This document shows positions 1 through 11,600 of a stretch of DNA of 64,000 bases, one piece after another. The stretch's first letter is position 1, and each line of letters opens with the position of its first letter. Below the pieces are notes generated by a model that saw nothing but the letters and a program-made list of their open reading frames with translations, searched no databases and had not been told where the DNA came from. The stretch is from Schistosoma mansoni (lineage: Eukaryota > Platyhelminthes > Trematoda > Strigeidida > Schistosomatidae): the NCBI RefSeq assembly GCF_000237925.1, contig NC_031502.1, positions 12,078,630 to 12,142,629 of the forward strand, written 5' to 3'. A program made the translations under genes and the position numbers.

Positions 1-403
1 AGCAGACACGATGGTGAATGATGGTGGGTGGTCTTTGTTGCTCCAAGAGGGTCAGCAGGTATAAATACCTGTAAGTAATGACAATAAAATATCCAGCGAC
101 CATATTGCAGTTAAATAAATTCAAAGACCTTATTATATAGGTCTAATCTTCATTGTATTGAAAAGAATTCAAATTGTTCAGAGTGTCACTTCACGCGTTT
201 CACGTATTTACACATTAATATAGTGTTTGAATATGATTACCAAATAGACTGGCAAACAAGAAACCGAAAAGATAAATATTGAAAAGATTGATTTATAATG
301 CACTTGAATTGATCACCTAACTCAGCACAAGTTAACCGACAGAATTGAATAGTACATTTGTTCATCACATACTCAGTCAGCCAAATCCAAATAAAGCATA
401 AAG
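1..403. other. No gene recognised at left edge
   Basis: This AT-rich stretch lies ahead of the gag-like relic. I see no exon with sensible splice sites, no RNA gene and no repeat shared with the rest of the window, apart from a weak local resemblance around 230-260 to the LTR-like repeat at 13317. It may be the flank or upstream part of the relic that follows. Confidence 0.3.
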
Positions 404-2200
404 TTGTATGTATTTAATATGTCTGTATTAAATACCGTAGCTCCTCTGGTGCCATCGGTGATTCCGAACCTTTTTGGCGAATGTTTAGTAACCCCATTTG
501 GAAACGACCCCTGCACAAAAAGGATAACTAGGGAAAATGCACTTAAAGAATTTAAGTTCTATGTGGTATTTGTGCGAACAAATGATTTCCTTGTAATTAA
601 TGACCCGCTCATTACGAATTACAAATATAGTACGTTTACTTGTGCTCATCTAGTTCTACTTGTTGTAAATTGCACTATCTCGGGGATTCTCCGTTAGTTC
701 ATAAATTCGAAACTAACAAATTGGCGTAGCGATGAAGCCTGTTGTGGCGGTAAATAAATCCCCAAAATTAATAGCTCCGTAAGTGTTCGACATTGGGTGC
801 TGGCCACATTAGTTTTTATGAACTAATCTAGCTGAAGGCGCCCGGTCATGCATCCGCACCAGATCACGAGTGGGAACGCCGTTCTCAACTTCTCCTGCGA
901 TCGCTAGCCAGTTTAGACTAGTCACTTCTCGATTTATTGATCTATCAAATATGTCTTTGAACCTCCTCGCTTTTGACTTTTGATTTCACCGGGTGGGCAC
1001 GATTAAATTATAGGTGTTACTGGTTGAAGTGTTGTCAAACTATAATACCTGTGGCATCTTCACTGTGATCGAACATCTGGATATTCACTCAAATTCTTAG
1101 GATTACTAAGATTACATGGAAACGTTCGAAATATGAACTGTTACCAAGGAAGATGTTGAAGATGTTAATATTGTGGTTCATTTATTTATATTCGTCGGAA
1201 GGGAAGCGCACAGCTTTTTAAAAGCCTTGGCATTTCCAGAGTGGCTTATTTCACTTTTTAGTGATACTCTCAAGGAAGCCTTACTATACCATATAAAATT
1301 TGCAAGTTGTGAATGCTGTAAAGGAGGAAATTTTCACAAAATGGTTCGTCAATACACCAAAAATTCCGTCTGATTACTACGTCATCCTAATCCAATGCAT
1401 ACTTAAGGTTTTGAAGATAACAACTCACTGAGAAGTTTTAAAGCAAGTCACGAAAATTAGCACAAGTTTGGTAAATGTTTCTACTATGGCAAAATTCACT
1501 CATGTAATTCATGTGTATTCTATAATGCTAAATGCTTTAAATGTGGTAGAATTGGATACATACATGCGGTTTGTAATACTACTATTCATTTCACTGCAAG
1601 TAATGCCAAACTTTGTAGTTCCGGTCCTGTTAAGTTGAATGTTTCAAATTAATCATACTCTGATCCGATTCACGATATTTTTTTACCAGATATGCGTTGT
1701 TTTCATGATTCATGTACTTCTGATGGAGTTATTTACAAATACGAAGAAGATAATATCGAGTGCACCAAATCTTGACCAGAACTCTGATTTATCTTATCAG
1801 ATTCGGTTTGTCCTAATGATCCATTTATTTCTAGTGAGATCTTAAATGTGAGGAACAAGTTCTAAATGAGTTAAAATCCGACTACAGTCCTTGTGGTATC
1901 GCATCACTTGTTATTCGTTCTCACAATGGATTTATCACTAGTGATATTCCTAATGTATGTGACAAGTATTCTCCAAGTGAGTCGAATTCTAGTCACATTT
2001 CTGATGTTATTGAACCGGATGTTGCATATTCTCACAACCAATGTGCTTCGAGTGGAATCCCTGTTAAGTGGTATGATGAATCAGAGGAAATAGGAAGTTT
2101 CTCCGATTTTGAATTCAAAATACAATACTTTCATTCACGCTCACATGGTTCTGTTTGCTGTTAATTACACTATTTCGGGAATTCCTAGTTAACATATCGA
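404..2200 (+). mobile_element. Gag-like LTR retroelement relic
   Basis: Conceptual translation gives short blocks of a gag-like protein. Near 1490-1600 there is a Cys-rich zinc-knuckle-like stretch (C-x2-C-G-x4-H-x3-C type) followed by Asn/Thr/Ser-rich sequence, as in schistosome Gypsy-type gag proteins. A short phrase seen near 640-690 recurs near 2150-2190, which suggests internal duplication. The element is old and heavily broken, with many breaks, and no LTR pair could be defined. Assignment to the Gypsy group is an inference from the zinc knuckle; a LINE ORF1-like origin is a weaker alternative. Confidence 0.45.
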
Positions 2201-2679
2201 TTCATATACTTCTAATCATCACGAAAATATCACACTTTACGTAAGTGTAGAAGAATCTTCATATAGAGGTGTGAGTTTTGTGGTAGAAGCCAGGATTCTC
2301 CAGAATCCATAGACCCGATGAACCTACTGACAATCAAGGCGACGAGTAATTTAGGTGCATGGAATTTTCTAACGATTCGGAAAGTCGGAATGTGAGTATA
2401 AATAAAAAACAAAGTGGCTGTGCATGTTGTAAGTGAAACACGTTTATAACAATCTTGGTTGAAAAGACTGATCTCCGAGATGCTGCTGCATTCTTACCGT
2501 GAAGAAAAATAGTACCCCGGACGTAAGTCTAACTTGATTCTCTATTTCAAACTCCTTAAAAACCTTACTTATTCCACGTGTAGTATAGTTCTCTACCAAG
2601 ACTTACATGGATATAACCTTTGAAACAAAGTATCCACAGCCAAGATTGAAAAATACAGTCAACAACTCGGGAAAACTTC

Positions 2680-2830
2680 TTCCTCAGCAAGTACGTATTA
2701 ATATGGAACGGTCTTCCTTCTGAAATACGCATGGCAGACAAATTACATACGTTTGTAAGACTTATCGATCAAGCCCTCACCTGCACAGACCTAGCGCAGA
2801 CGAACACATCCGCGTCCCACACAGACATCA
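2680..2830 (+). mobile_element. LINE 3' ORF relic (CR1/jockey-like)
   Basis: One frame reads WNGLPSEIRMADKLHTF. This is the typical C-terminal phrase (W-N-x-LP-x-E-I-R) found after the reverse transcriptase of CR1 and jockey-type non-LTR elements. The sequence on either side is decayed. It may belong to the same family as the RT fragment at 5245-5945, but the two are not contiguous. Confidence 0.4.
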
Positions 2831-2959
2831 TAGGCTCTCTACATATATAGACTAAATTGCCTTATTTCCCTCCTTTGTAGTTGTATTAGATACTTGCCCC
2901 TCCCTAATTTTTTTAAATTGAAGTAGACGGGCACTTCACAGGACCTATTAATACTCGGT

Positions 2960-3105
2960 CGCTAAACGACGCTTACAAATACCCTAAAAAGTCGAATCAG
3001 TTTGACTAATATAGTGTCTAAAGTATTAGCTTCAATAATACTTGGACGCCTAACCAAAGCTCCGATTAGGATAGGACAAAAGAACATCAGTACGAATTTA
3101 GTGTG
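2960..3105 (+). mobile_element. RTE reverse-transcriptase relic
   Basis: A short plus-strand frame reads ISLTNIVSKVLASIILGRL, which matches the conserved N-terminal RT block of RTE-clade LINEs (YRGISL...SKVLASIILRRL). The homologous block in the long RTE copy on the minus strand near 36110-36200 reads similarly. No more of the element is recognisable here. Confidence 0.5.
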
Positions 3106-4324
3106 ATTTCCTTCTTGTCTATTCTTTATCAGCTTTTTACTCTTCTGTATATTATATTACCTAACCATTAATATTATTTCACCACTCGTTGTCTTACCTT
3201 ATCTGTAACTAAAATATATATACACTTTTCCGCCTACTTTGGTAAGCGAATATCTTACGTTATACTTTTCTTAATGCCTGTACTCTGATTGGCAACCTAT
3301 ACTTCACACTATAGTCAATTAAAGCATTGCATCGAAGCCTTACACACAGTCCATAATTTGTAACTGTCTGATAAGCTTGTAAAATGGTACTTATGGAAAT
3401 AGTGTTTTCCAACAGAATGTGAAACACAGAGCATTGTATGAGGTATGATATATATCCAAAATATAAGCTTAAATGAACATAAGATCACAAAAGAAGGGAG
3501 GGTGGAGTTACTGACTAGCAAGCATTGATGGTGAGGTCGATGACTTCAATCCACCCGTGTTTGTGGGGCAAAACATTTTGTTTTTGTCAGGCTCTTTGTG
3601 GATGAGAACAAGTTAATCAATCTGTGATATTGAGGTTGTTCTCCTACACTCACCATTCGGACTCATGTTTCTAGTTTTTATGCTGGATTAACTATCCTAC
3701 TAAGACAGCCTATAACATGCTAACTCGGACTTTTATAAGAAGACTGTGTGGCAGGCATCGGATGATGAAAAAACAAACTGTAAAGGATATGGTTGTTATT
3801 TTACTTAACACTACTAATTGTTAAGCATTGGTCATCGTTCACATCCGAATGCCTTGCTGCTCCTCGGTTTCTTTCTTTTTTTCAATCTTCAGTAACCTGC
3901 TCTGAGGGTGAAGCTATGTAACTTCTAACATCTGGAACAAGCTCAACGAACGCGCTTCCCCAAGGTCATAGTTCGAATCAGGCGCTCCACAAGTCTACTC
4001 TATCACAACTATTAACTGAAAAAGCTGCATTACATAAATACTTTGCACGACCAAAAACCTAATACAATTTTTGTCGAGATTGGATCTGGTATGTAACGTG
4101 GACGTGATGCCCCTTTGGAAAATATTCTGATGAAAACACATAATATCTGATCGAATGAACTGCTATCAACTTTCATAGATTATATTTGCTAAACAACCCT
4201 GCTTGGGATGCATACTGTGAACCAGTATATGTTGTAACTTGTAGATCATGCCTGTAAAAATGGTTTGTACCTGTCATTGCAGAAATATATATCCTCTAAC
4301 GAAGCATGAAAAGCTTTGATAGGA
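3106..4324. other. Unannotated AT-rich stretch
   Basis: No coding exon, RNA gene or recognisable transposon was found. Short open frames on both strands show no domain and no splice context. It lies between two RTE relics and is probably decayed repeat. Confidence 0.3.
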
Positions 4325-4815
4325 TGAGAGACACGATTCTATGACCGTTAAAGCTTCTTTCAAGGCTAAAAGGAAAAGGATTACGATGAGAGTCTACAGA
4401 TATTACCATCCATCAGTGATAGCAGCCAAAATAATAATGATCAGTTTTATAAGAAGCTGCAGTCAATTCACAAGAAATGTTCAGTAAATGAATTGGTCAT
4501 GCTTATGGAAACTTAAACGTCGGGGTTAAGATGAACGATAATGGGAATAAATGGATCATTAGGAGACACGGAATGGAAGGAAGAAACTAGAAAGGCCATG
4601 GGCTGGAGTATTTGTGATTTACACATGATTGTAGACGTCAGTAGATTGCCCTACAAATCTACATGGGTTTCATCGCACTACATTAAAGGAAATCGATTCG
4701 GTCCATTCTGCATGAATAAAAACACTAGAGGGTTCACTGCATAAGTATGAGCGCTCCAGAGGTTTCCAAATTATCCATATGAACCCTCCTAGTACTCCCA
4801 AGTTGTAAGATAAGT
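4325..4815 (+). mobile_element. RTE endonuclease-domain fragment (family C)
   Basis: Broken frames follow the APE-type endonuclease of the Perere-3/SR3-like RTE family. A KASFKAKRK block is followed by QLQSIHKKCS (family: LQSIIEKC), then a shifted GDLNAKVG region, then the stretch ending STWVSSHY (family: ATWISPDH) and a CMNKNTR block (family: CINKKFR). This equals the middle to late endonuclease domain. It is broken by stops and frame changes. The 5' part of the same family appears separately at 24486-24876. Confidence 0.65.
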
Positions 4816-5244
4816 GGAAATGAGGCGACTGCAGCTGGTCGGCAAATAGAAAAAAACTATTAAGTAACTTGTAGGTTGGTTGAATGTAAAATAACCAACA
4901 GTGACAATAATAAAAAGCAATGTGTTGAAATGGACAGAGTCAAAAAGCGACTGAGTTCCTTAGATATGCTTCATTAGGTTTGAGGTTAGAGTAACGGCAT
5001 CACAATGGTGGTACGATAAGTGCATTATCAATCGGTGTTGATATTCGTTTGGTCATTGGCGAAAAGTAGAGTCGGCCAGAGTTGTCGACAGATCTCTGTT
5101 CTTATTAGTCGAATCCTGGTCACATCTATGTTTATTTAAATAACTGAAAGTACGGAAGTATAACTGTGAATGAAAGAAATCATGATTTCTTTATACTAAG
5201 TTATTGATCCTTTAGTAGTCTGAGGTTTTAGTTTGTGAGATATT
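4816..5244. other. Unannotated stretch between LINE relics
   Basis: No exon or RNA gene was recognised. It probably contains decayed LINE sequence that joins the flanking fragments, but I cannot support a boundary. Confidence 0.25.
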
Positions 5245-5945
5245 CTCTCAGCTGAGTAAAGTGATGATTTGCGAGGATGATTTTGTCGTTAGGCTACCAA
5301 TTGGGTTGAACAGCGTGTGAACCGTCGCGTATTTCACCAGCCGATATATGTTAGATAACGGCCGCGAGAAAACAATGCTCCACGCTGTGAACAGTTGACC
5401 GACAGAGTTAGTTTTGGCAGCTACACCGATTGTACGGATCATGTTTCGTTATCCTTTAGTCCTAATATATGTTCATGATCTCAAAATAATATACAGCCAT
5501 AACCCTGAGGCTCCAAGTGAAAGTGTATCCCCGATTCAAGATAATCTCAATAACCCTACTATCTGGAGCGAAAAGTGGCAATTACCATTTAGCGTCAACA
5601 AATGTGGGATCATACATTTTGAAAAGCATCCCTATGAACTACAACTTCACTTAAATAAAAGTAAAGTCTAGGTACTTTAATCAGTACACGATCTAGGAAT
5701 AAATTACACAGAAAGCCTAAACTTCGAAGAACATGTCTCCTCTATTATTTCTAAAGCTAGACGGCTAATTGGTTTCATAACGAAAAATTTCTCCACAACA
5801 GAGGCTAAGCTTACCCTTTGCAAACTATGTGTACGACCTTCCCTTGAATACTGCTTTTTTATCTTCTCTATTATGAATACCATAGACAAACTAAGAGTAG
5901 ATGTTCAAAGACGCTTCATACGTCAACTGTTTGGAAGTGAAATGA
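5245..5945 (+). mobile_element. CR1/jockey-like LINE RT fragment
   Basis: The frame at 5414-5671 shows an RT palm-to-thumb region. It runs from a decayed catalytic-site block (LIYVHDLKIIY, family: YVDDLK) through WSEKWQLPFSVNKCGIIHF, the thumb motif of CR1/jockey-type RTs. After one stop the frame continues with LGINYTESLNF, SKARRLIGFITKNFS and an LCVRPSLEYC block. The first Asp of the D-D catalytic pair is replaced by His. Only about 230 residues of the RT C-terminal half remain. The copy is old and inactive. Confidence 0.7.
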
Positions 5946-6899
5946 GCATGATATATTTGCAATAAGAAAATTGAGTCATGTGTTAACGTATATGGTAATA
6001 GTAAATGTGAAACGTATAGCAAACGTTAGTGAAAACGGCAACCATCACTGTGTATAGAACAATCACATAACATGGCCAGCATGTAAAGGACTGGTGCACA
6101 AAGTACAGAACCTGGAGTTAAGTAACATACTGCGTATAATAATACGACGAAGTATCTATTTGAGACAGATTGAGACAGTTTATGAAATTCTCCATGTGAT
6201 GGAGACTTAAGGTAGATACTCATTCTATGTGATATAAATCCGAGGGGATGTTTACCGAATACGAACCATTGTTGCATAAATTCTTAGACTGTCATGGCGT
6301 TATAAACCGACTTAGTATGCGTCCGAAACACAATTCAATCCAAATTCGTAGCAAAACCTTAACAAATAATCTAAATGAAATCTAAGATTTCAGGAAATTT
6401 AGGGTCCAACTTCTTCATAAACGTAGGACGTTCCTATCTGACCAATGTATATTTGGAATTAGGCTGATTGTGACCAGGTAAGAAAGAGTTGTAGGGTTAA
6501 TTTTTGGCGAAAAATAGAGTATGAAATGAAGCAAGATTTAGTCTTACGTGAAGTAAATAGAAATGTTGCACATCTGTCGATGTATATTGCTCTACAGGTC
6601 AATATATTCACGTAAGATAGGTAACTTGTTCGGGAGCAAGAAAGATACTCGGATAAATGTAACCTTGGAGCGCAACATAAAGGAAAAATGTAGGTACTAC
6701 ATATATGAACTTTTGAAGTTTTTTTCAACGGAATCGCCAAACAAGATCCCATATTCTGAAGGACTACTCATTAAAGCAAAGTGCTCCAACATATAATGTT
6801 TTTGTTTAGGTGAATCAAAGATGATTGTTGGGGATTTTGGAAAGGGCGCTCAGATGTACAAGGCTGTTTAGTGTTGAACTATTGATGTTAACTGTTCAG
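5946..6899. other. Upstream flank of the SPSB3-like gene
   Basis: No repeat or gene is recognised. The 5' exon(s) and promoter of the SPSB3-like gene should lie here or further left, but no exon with a convincing start codon and splice site could be fixed. Frames around 6825-6900 are open into the first recognised exon, but the only in-frame ATG, near 6885, is weakly supported. Confidence 0.3.
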
Positions 6900-8573
6900 A
6901 AATGTGCTTACTGTGATCCTGATTCCCCAAAGTTTCAGGATCTAAGTTGGATATTACTCTGTCGTTGCAATGAAAGTGTTGATGAACGTGAGCCTTGGTT
7001 ACATCATATTTAAATTTTTAAGCATTGGAATGGCGTTGGTGTAAACCCGAGTCTCCACTGCAGTCCTTCCAGCTATCTGAAAATGACAAGACTGTTACAT
7101 TTCATCCCACTATTAGTTGGGGTACGGCTGTTGCACGTGGGACCGCCCTTTTAACGAATGGCCTTCACTTTTGGGAACTTAAAGCTGTATCCCCGCTTTA
7201 TGGGACAGATGTGGTGAGTTTTTAAAAATATGAAATCTGTTTGTGGCCACCGGTTGGTAGTGTAAAGGTTCTTCAAAGTTTCCTGGTGTTTATTTTCAGC
7301 TTGAGGGCTTTTGTCTTACTGATTTTCAAATCGTACAGGGGTTTCCTTAAATTGATTAAAAGTTCTATCCGACCTGTGTTAAATTACTTAGCCTCTCTGT
7401 ATATGTATTTAGTCACTCCTATAAATGGTGCTCAAATTTGTTCTACGCATTTTTTGTGTTCCGTAATGGTTTTAAGCAGTTTTCCACAACGGTGCATAAA
7501 TATGGACTTTTTCGGCGAGACTAAACTATATGGACGAGCCAATCAGAAGCTTTCGCGGGTTGTCAAGGTCACGGCGTTTAATTTGGTACCTGATGCTTAC
7601 GTACGGTCGATTTACAACGGACTTTAGAGAAAACGTGATAATTCAGCGTCTACGAGAGAAGTCATCATAAGATTTTGGCGCGAAATTCAATTGTCCATTC
7701 GTATAAATAGAGTTTTGGCATTATAGCTTATGTCAGTTCTTGATGAAAACCCTAAGTATAATTCCTAACCCTAACCATGAGCTGTAAATCATAATTTGAA
7801 TTCTTCACACAGGTTTATAACCTTATTTAGTCTTAGTTATTATGTTGACACTCTTAGAGTCACCCTAGCGTCGCTCAAACGTTGTCCTTAATTTATAGTC
7901 TCATCCTTAACCCTAAACCTTAACTCTAACCCTAAACCCAAAACCATACCAACAACATTGAAGCTATGTGGTCGAGGCTAAAATAATTTTTGAGACCTTA
8001 TCATGGTTTCAGAGGTCGACTACTATGGAGCCACATGGATGAGTTCCTGTACCGGATGCACTATGATATTAGAACTTCTGAACCTATATCTAACCTTGAT
8101 AAGTTTTTGAGTCATGTAAAAGAACAGTATCCGCTTTAACTTTTGTATAGTATATTTTTACTGCATACTAACTGTCTCCTGGTTGGCTAATATTTCTCAA
8201 GGTCACTTAAGATTCGTTCAAAGGTCGTCCATGTAGTTTAGTCTCGCCACTTTTTCAGCTTTAACCACTGCTTGACTATGAACCTTGTTGCTTTTCTCAA
8301 ATCCATAGCGCAAATGCAGTTCAACTTGCAATCAGCAGTGTAACTAAATTTCCAATATGACCAACGAAAGCTCGCTCGCAAACTTAGAAATCAGTTAAAT
8401 TTTACGTTTGATCACTTTTCCATTAGTACGTTTGGTAAACATCAGTGTATTGTACCTTGGTCGTCACGGACGATTTATCGATTGTTAGGTTGTTTTGTTC
8501 TAACACTAAAACTGTAACATCATAGTCTTCATTGACTGAAGGACTGGACTGGTTTTGACCGTAAATTTACCAA

Positions 8574-8605
<32 letters not shown>

Positions 8606-11600
8606 GGTTAAGTTCAGCTGCTTATCTGGAGCAGTTGCCGTGAAACGTGGCACGACCTAATCGGGTTTTGTGGTCACAAAGCTTGACAACATAATAAGTG
8701 TAGCCTACGTAGCTACCCGAAGTTAATATCATTGCTACCCGGTTCAATGTGTTAAGAGATCAAGCGATGTCGAGTTTTTAGTCGAAAAGTCAAGAAATAT
8801 TCATTTGTATCTTGCACGATATTAAATGTGAGTAGTGTTCTAATTTTCTTGCTAAAGTGGTGCTTTTATATTGCTCACCAATTAAAATGTTTGATAACGT
8901 GTTGATCATCTTGCAAGCGTCCTTCGAAATAAGTGTTATTTTGCATTTTATACTTACTAGATGGTTGGAATCGGTCGAACATGTGCAAAATTAGATCATT
9001 ATTCACGTGAATTCCGTTCTGTACTTGGCATTGATTGTGATTCATGGGGATTAAGTTATCGTGGTGCACTTATGCATGATGGCCAAACATATCCCTTGGG
9101 ATCTTGCGCTTTCAAAAAGGGTAGTATAATTGGCTGTCTTCTCGATTTATGGCATTGTAAGCTTTACTTCTTCGTTGATGGACAATTGAATCCCAATGCT
9201 TGTTTCAAGTAAGTTTTCTCAGTACTTCAGTCTGCTTGTAACCTGATGAAAAGTAGTGTTTGTCTGTGTTGCTCTCGGCTCCTCTTTCTACCTAATTCCA
9301 TCAAAATTACCCTCCTAAATATGACCTTTCACCTAACTCTGCATGGGTTAGTCTTCTGTTAGGAGGTTCACTTGTCGACTTAGAACATGGGAATGACAGT
9401 CCTGTTTGTTGAAGACGCCGATAAAATGCAGTCTTCTAATCGCCTTGAGCAACAATGCACGTTTGGAATTGGTTTTTATCTCTAGATGGAGAGTGTTGCT
9501 TCAAAACTGAAGTACGTCAATCCCTAAAATTATTATGGAGAGTAAAGTAGTTGAGTGTATCGACCGTTGTTTTTGTCTGACGAAATCTCGATATGGACTC
9601 AGAAGGCTCAGTTGGTCGTTAGCAACTTGCGTCACTTGTGTCGTATGTGACACCCATGTATCTTAATTTTTGCTCCATAGCCTTGAAACGGTCACTGAAA
9701 ATTGAAGACGAGTAGAACATATATATAATGTTTAAAATTAGTAAGTACGCTTACAACAGGGCACCAAAATAAGTGCACGTCACCAATAAGGAAATTAAAT
9801 CGTGAAGAGATAGAGTGAGGAGGAGAACTTAATTGAAATAAATCAATAAAAGTAAGCTAATTAATGTAGTATATTTATAGGGCAGTTCATTTAACAAATG
9901 AAACCTGGAGGAATTTCAATTAAGGGAGATCCCTTTACATTTATGAAGACTATAAGAAAACTGCTGTAAAACCGTCACTGTCTGCTGTTTTGAGTTGTGT
10001 TTGATAATGTCTCACGCCACTAAGTCACCATCCAAAAGGTCCAAATCTTGAGATCGTGACGGACCATCGGATGCCGGTCTTATACAGTTTTCTTTCATGT
10101 CCTTACACCACGTCATAGACTACTCACTTCGTCCCAGGATTGGCGAATAATGTACGTTGTGGAAACCGCTGGGATGACATTTGTAACATATCGAAGCTAC
10201 TGTTAATGAAACCACTTGAGTTGTCATCACTACATCGGAACACATATTGCCGAACCTCAGAACTACTAATATAGTGTTGCCAATGGATTTCGGCAGTTCT
10301 TCGGAGATAATGGTGATGGGACAAGAAGAGTCACTTAACATCCTCAACTTGAAAAGGCCAGGTTCTACAGGCATAAAGTAAAGCTGCCGTCACTTGTATG
10401 TTGTAAACCCTACCTTTTACGGTCATTAAATTAGGATGACTCAAAAGGTTGCACATATTGTCACAACACTCTTTGACTTTTACTATACGTAGTTTGATCT
10501 CATCAGTAGGTCTATCACCAAGACTCACCTAACTATCAAGATATAGGAACATCTTGACTATTTTTAACGGCTAACTACAAAGGGTTTGAGCTGACACGAG
10601 TTCTTTCCAGTCTTGTAAGAGTAATTTGCTTTTGAAGGTGTGCAGTACCTACGGTCACTGATTGGCAAATAAATGAGCGCGACATGCATAGTTTGAGTAT
10701 CATAGCACATTAAGACAATATCACTCGCATACTTCGGATCGGAAAGTCTCTCCAGGTAACAGATGTACTCCACTACCTACCTCCATTAAAACTGTTTCCA
10801 GAATATCATCAAAAGCAGAGTTAGGGAGAATTGATGAGATTGGGAAACCTGTAATCCCTTTTCCGGAATAGAATGATTAGAGGTGGCTGTGTCCTTTCAC
10901 TCTGGCTAAAGTGTTTGTGTGAAGAGCCTTATGGCGCTAAGTGTGACACTAACACCAACCAAATCGGACTCAGACTCCACAGGATCAGTGAATAAGCACA
11001 CACGTAACAAGCTTTGCAAACTGACGGATGAAGACCGAATTTCTAATAATTAACTAGCTGTGAATACGGGTCTCAGTAATATCAAGGTTTTCTAAAGGCA
11101 ACCGACTCTAACTGTTGTGTAATCTGCATTGATGTACGAACGTTGAAGGGAAAATACAATATGAATGGCACATGTGGTTTCAAAACATCAAATTATTTCT
11201 TATTGAGTCAACAAGATCATCTGGGTTCATAAGTCTCAATGTTACGTCAAATTAGGTACTATATATATTCTCATGGCGTACAGAAGACGATCTTGTCCAT
11301 GATTCCATGTATTTCGGTGGTTCAAACACTTAGATCTCAACATTCGTGTCCCAGGTTTGAACTTCTTTTTGGGTAACTATGTGGTGTAATTAACCTTCAA
11401 ACAACAGCTGTGGATTAGAGTCGAGGCCAAAATCATGTACCTAGTATTTAACTTGAACAAAGCTTAAGATACGTTTTTGGCGTATCATGTCATTTCACAG
11501 TTACTGTGATTCATTCAAAAGGTCAATTACTAAGAACTAGATGATACAGAATAAAGTCTGTCCTTAATACTGAATTATTGACAATGAATTATTATGAAGA

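Noticed and set aside
7241-7627. 128-codon open frame on the plus strand
   Set aside because: It lies in an SPSB3 intron and overlaps the interspersed repeat with a second copy at 57335-57605. No domain is present.
7905-7945. Interstitial telomere (TTAGGG)n array
   Set aside because: The TAACCCTAA-like units are few and irregular, so this is better described as a degenerate simple repeat at the end of an interspersed repeat.
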